DNA of 64,000 nucleotides. Origin: Phalacrocorax aristotelis. Its lineage: Eukaryota; Chordata; Aves; Suliformes; Phalacrocoracidae. The translations under genes and the position numbers were made by a program. The notes under the pieces were generated by a model, which had not been told where the DNA came from, did not search any database, and saw only the letters and a list, made by a program, of their open reading frames with translations. The stretch spans positions 135,656,125 to 135,720,124 of the forward strand of contig NC_134276.1 of the NCBI RefSeq assembly GCF_949628215.1. The letters are read 5' to 3'. Shown here piece after piece: positions 61,901 to 64,000 of this stretch. Numbering within the stretch: position 1 is the stretch's first letter; each line of letters opens with the position of its first letter.

Positions 61901-63394
61901 TTACTTCTCCCTCTGCAGAAACTGGCAGGGAAGCTGCTTAGGAAGGCTTGCAGATGTTATGAACAGTGGTGCATAGCTAGTTTAAAGAAAAAATGTGTTA
62001 TCTTTACACTGAACTACTGTAGGCAGAGGCCTATGAAGGGATGACACATGGACGTTTCAGCTAGTTGGTCAAACTACCACCATGCCCTGCAAAAGTGATT
62101 AACTTCTAAACAAACTCCGTTTTCCAAGTAACCCTTCCAAGTTATAGTTATACTACTTCGAGTAATATAAATACTTTCCCTTGCTTCAGGTAAAGAGCAT
62201 GGTGAACCACTTAAGTGTCTCATTTCTTTCCATTTACTTGTTCAAACAAGCAGATACCTTAATACTCAAAGAGATACTTTTAACAAATTCCAGAAAAACA
62301 TGCCAAGGAAGAGCCTACAGGACACCTAAGAATAGAAAATATCAGTATTAACATCAATGATGTGCTGGAGGAACCCAGATTATTACTAAAGAACACTCAT
62401 AACTTAGTCAGGCATTGCCATTTTATTATGCACCAGTGCGGAAGCTGAGTTCTCTCTCATGAGGGGATCAGAAGACCGCTGAGGAGGTAGCATAACCATC
62501 ACTAAAGAAGTTAAACTTACACTTCGAGGTGGTCCACGGCGGCGGCCATAAAAGCCACGTCGATAGCGGCGCCGGTCTGCAGCATAGCGGCTGCCTTCTA
62601 CAGGGACTCCATCTGGACCAGTGACATTAGCTGCTTCTGCACCCTAAAAGGCCAAAACAAAGTATAGCAGGGTGGTGTGAGATAAGAACAACCAGCTACA
62701 GGGAGAAGATGAAACAAGAGGCTTTTTTAGCATCAGTTCCAAGCTACAGATATTCCTTCCTCCCATGTAATGCAAAAAGCAGGTTTGTTATTCTTAACCC
62801 CATGACCAAGAGTTATGCTCATGAGTTAAGACCCTATCAGCTGGACTGAGTTCAGAGGAAAAAGCAAGAAGTAATTGATTAAAAAAAATTCAAAAAAGCT
62901 TAGGAAACTAAAAAAATGTTTGAGAAAGTAGAACTGCAAAGAACTTAAAGGTTCTTAACAGTTATTAAGCTACGTGACTCCAAGACAAATTCTTCAGGGC
63001 AATATATGCCTTAGTTAATGATTACTGGGCAAGCTGCAAGCTTCAAATGCTCTATGAAATAAAAATTACAGGTTCTAGAAGCACTATGGTGTAGTTAAAG
63101 TAGAGTTTTGATACATATCAAGAAACACTTCTTAAACCTTTAAAAAACAGATCTTCCACAGAAAAGCTATATGAATGCCACCCACCCCAGGGATTAACAC
63201 ATTAGACAAAGACACCAGATACACAGCTAAGGTTCTGTGTTACTTCCCACTAGAGCAATGTTAACTCTGGTGGATCACACCCCTAAGTCTCCATAATATC
63301 TCACCTTCTCTCCCTCAACCACATCAAATTCTACAGTCTCTCCATCACCAACACTGCGCAGATATTTCCGTGGATTGTTTTTCTTTATCGCCGT
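49910..63394 (-). CDS. YBX3: YBX3 (CSDA/DbpA) Y-box protein, 3' part of the gene, five coding exons, 5' exons outside window
   Basis: Exons 63394-63305, 62643-62521, 56183-56089, 50793-50622 and 49975-49910 join in frame to the last 181 residues. The first carries the C-terminal half of the cold-shock domain ([20 protein letters not shown] and FDVVEGEK). Next comes [20 protein letters not shown] followed by Arg-rich [17 protein letters not shown], then [11 protein letters not shown], and [27 protein letters not shown] and PAQDGKE, ending in [18 protein letters not shown]. The [17 protein letters not shown] block fits YBX3 better than YBX1. The alternating acidic and basic tail is typical of Y-box proteins, which bind mRNA and Y-box DNA and control translation and transcription. 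The neighbouring STYK1 supports orthology. I do not see the 69-residue exon that distinguishes the human long isoform, so the frame read here equals the short isoform. Confidence 0.95.
50622..50793 (-). CDS. YBX3: YBX3 exon: second basic block
   Basis: 172 bases with a CCCCTCTCTTCAG acceptor and a GAG|GTAAGC donor. It encodes [20 protein letters not shown] and [17 protein letters not shown], then PAQDGKE. Confidence 0.95.
51425..51745 (+). mobile_element. CR1 3' fragment in YBX3 intron
   Basis: About 320 bases with the conserved [20 protein letters not shown] text, ending in CCCTTCCAACTTGAGATAGTCTATGATTCTAT. It is antisense to YBX3. Confidence 0.88.
52645..53790 (-). mobile_element. CR1 LINE fragment, about 1.15 kb, in YBX3 intron
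   Basis: The 3' end starts near 52645 (CAGAACAGTTTGGGTTGGAA). Minus-strand translation shows SDRTRGNG-like [41 protein letters not shown] and KCRVLHLG, in CR1 order with several frame breaks. It is inserted in the same sense as YBX3. Confidence 0.93.
54450..55072 (+). mobile_element. CR1 LINE fragment in YBX3 intron
   Basis: It begins with NMSQQC text, followed by AKWILGCI, a diverged [17 protein letters not shown] region (frame-shifted, near 54570-54605), [20 protein letters not shown]-like text, and a 3' end of CCCTTCCAACCCGGGCTGTCCTATGGTTCTATG. It is in the opposite sense to the neighbouring CR1 copy. Confidence 0.85.
56089..56183 (-). CDS. YBX3: YBX3 exon: acidic EIKDG block and [11 protein letters not shown]
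   Basis: 95 bases with a TTTGGCTGCAG acceptor and a CAG|GTTTGT donor. It encodes [13 protein letters not shown] and [11 protein letters not shown], and ends with two bases of an arginine codon completed in the next exon. Confidence 0.93.
56184..62520 (-). other. YBX3 intron (6.3 kb)
   Basis: This is the intron where the alternative 69-residue exon of human YBX3 would be expected. I see no arginine/proline-rich, GC-rich exon with phase-0 borders. It contains a short CR1 RT fragment at about 60.6-60.73 kb and T-rich runs at 56816-56900. Confidence 0.6.
60595..60730 (+). mobile_element. Short CR1 reverse transcriptase fragment in YBX3 intron
   Basis: Plus-strand reading gives [20 protein letters not shown], then [11 protein letters not shown]. 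This is the FADDTK catalytic region of CR1, without the rest of the element. Confidence 0.7.
62521..62643 (-). CDS. YBX3: YBX3 exon: VTGPDG...Arg-rich block
   Basis: 123 bases (41 codons, phase 0 at both ends) with an acceptor ending TTTTAG and an AGT|GTAAGT donor. It ends [17 protein letters not shown] codons make it a clear GC-rich island in AT-rich intron. Confidence 0.95.
63305..63394 (-). CDS. YBX3: YBX3 exon: C-terminal half of cold-shock domain
   Basis: 90 bases (30 codons) with a TTTCTTTAAAG acceptor and an AAG|GTGAGA donor. It is almost invariant Y-box sequence. The exons with the RNP1-type motifs and the N-terminus are not in the remaining 600 bases and must lie further upstream. 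Confidence 0.95.
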
Positions 63395-64000
63395 CTTTAA
63401 AGAAAGAAGATATAGAAAAAAAATACATTATCTTACACATTCATAGCCCTGTAGATGGTACAATCCCAACTCTACATACCAGATCAGTCACCACACCAAG
63501 ATATTTCAATACATAGATGTCTCTTGTTCCACACGCCTTCCAATACTGAGTAAACATTTACTCCTTTCTCAGTATTTACAAGTTTATCAATCAGCTGTTG
63601 CCCCAGGATCCCCACTTTGTCAGGCCTGCTAAATATCCAGATCATTACATATTTCTGTGTGAACTCTGTTCACACAGAGTGTTTGATCTCCTGCAAGCTG
63701 TACCAAGGCAGCTCCAGCAGCAAGTGTGACCCATGCCTTCACAGTCATTAGGAGTCCTGTAGATCATCTACAGAGAACTTAAGACCAAAAGCATTTTTGT
63801 AGAAGATGGCATTAACTATAAGGCATCATGGCAAGTCATAGTAACTAAAGAATTACTACAACTCATAAATGAGTTACATAAATGAGCATTTTACGTAAGC
63901 ACTGTAAGGGAGATCCCCCCAAAACTAGGTGAGTCCCTAAAGAACACAGGAATAGTACCAAAACAGACAATTACAGTCTTTGTCATCTCCTAAACAGAAA
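63395..64000 (-). other. YBX3 intron, runs off the window
   Basis: I looked for the small Y-box exon encoding the NDTKEDVFVHQ-type segment and did not find it. This appears to be intron only. Confidence 0.55.

Noticed and set aside
1-64000. CRISPR arrays, operons, bacterial promoters
   Set aside because: The sequence is vertebrate nuclear DNA with spliced genes and CR1 repeats. No regularly spaced direct repeats are present.

Overview
This 64 kb window is vertebrate nuclear DNA, almost certainly from a bird. Protein-coding signal is confined to short exons bounded by GT-AG sites. The interspersed repeats are dominated by CR1 LINE fragments with the typical avian 3' end (CCAACCTAAATGATTCTATGATTCTATGA-like). 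There is also a bird-type endogenous retroviral solo LTR. I cannot name the species. No bacterial or viral gene organisation is present.

Three genes are recognised from their translated exons. (1) STYK1 (also called NOK) is on the minus strand. Nine coding exons between 24119 and 17595 join in frame into a complete 425-residue single-pass membrane pseudokinase-like protein. Its 5' untranslated part probably reaches back towards a CpG island at about 37.4-38.2 kb. (2) SYCE3, the small synaptonemal complex central element protein, is on the plus strand, with two coding exons at 39046-39154 and 40229-40398 giving 92 residues. (3) YBX3 (CSDA/DbpA, a Y-box cold-shock protein) is on the minus strand. 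Its last five coding exons lie between 63394 and 49910, and its first exons lie beyond the right edge of the window. STYK1 and YBX3 are neighbours in human 12p13.2, so this is conserved linkage. Human SYCE3 is on 22q13.33, so its place between them here is the most interesting structural point.

Layout: 1-16.6 kb is gene-poor DNA downstream of STYK1, with CR1 copies (about 1.1-2.2, 4.0-4.3 and 5.1-6.0 kb), an endogenous retrovirus pol remnant (6.3-6.6 kb, minus) and a solo LTR (7599-8173) with a perfect 5-bp target duplication. A GC-rich interspersed repeat (about 16.6-17.3 kb) sits just downstream of the STYK1 stop and may be part of its 3' UTR. 17.6-24.1 kb holds the STYK1 coding exons, with an ancient CR1/L3-like element in one intron. 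24.1-37.4 kb has no coding exon and is probably STYK1 5' UTR/intron. 37.4-38.2 kb is a CpG island between the divergent STYK1 and SYCE3 genes. 39.0-40.4 kb is SYCE3. 40.4-48.8 kb is non-coding. 48.8-63.4 kb is the 3' part of YBX3, whose 5.3-kb intron holds three CR1 fragments in alternating orientation.

The three genes do not form a pathway: STYK1 acts in receptor-like signalling, SYCE3 in meiotic chromosome synapsis, and YBX3 in RNA and DNA binding and translational control. I found no evidence for a previously undescribed system. The points worth checking are the SYCE3 linkage, the shared CpG island, the lack of a visible YBX3 alternative exon, a 3' UTR intron in YBX3, and repeats that may have been built into transcripts.
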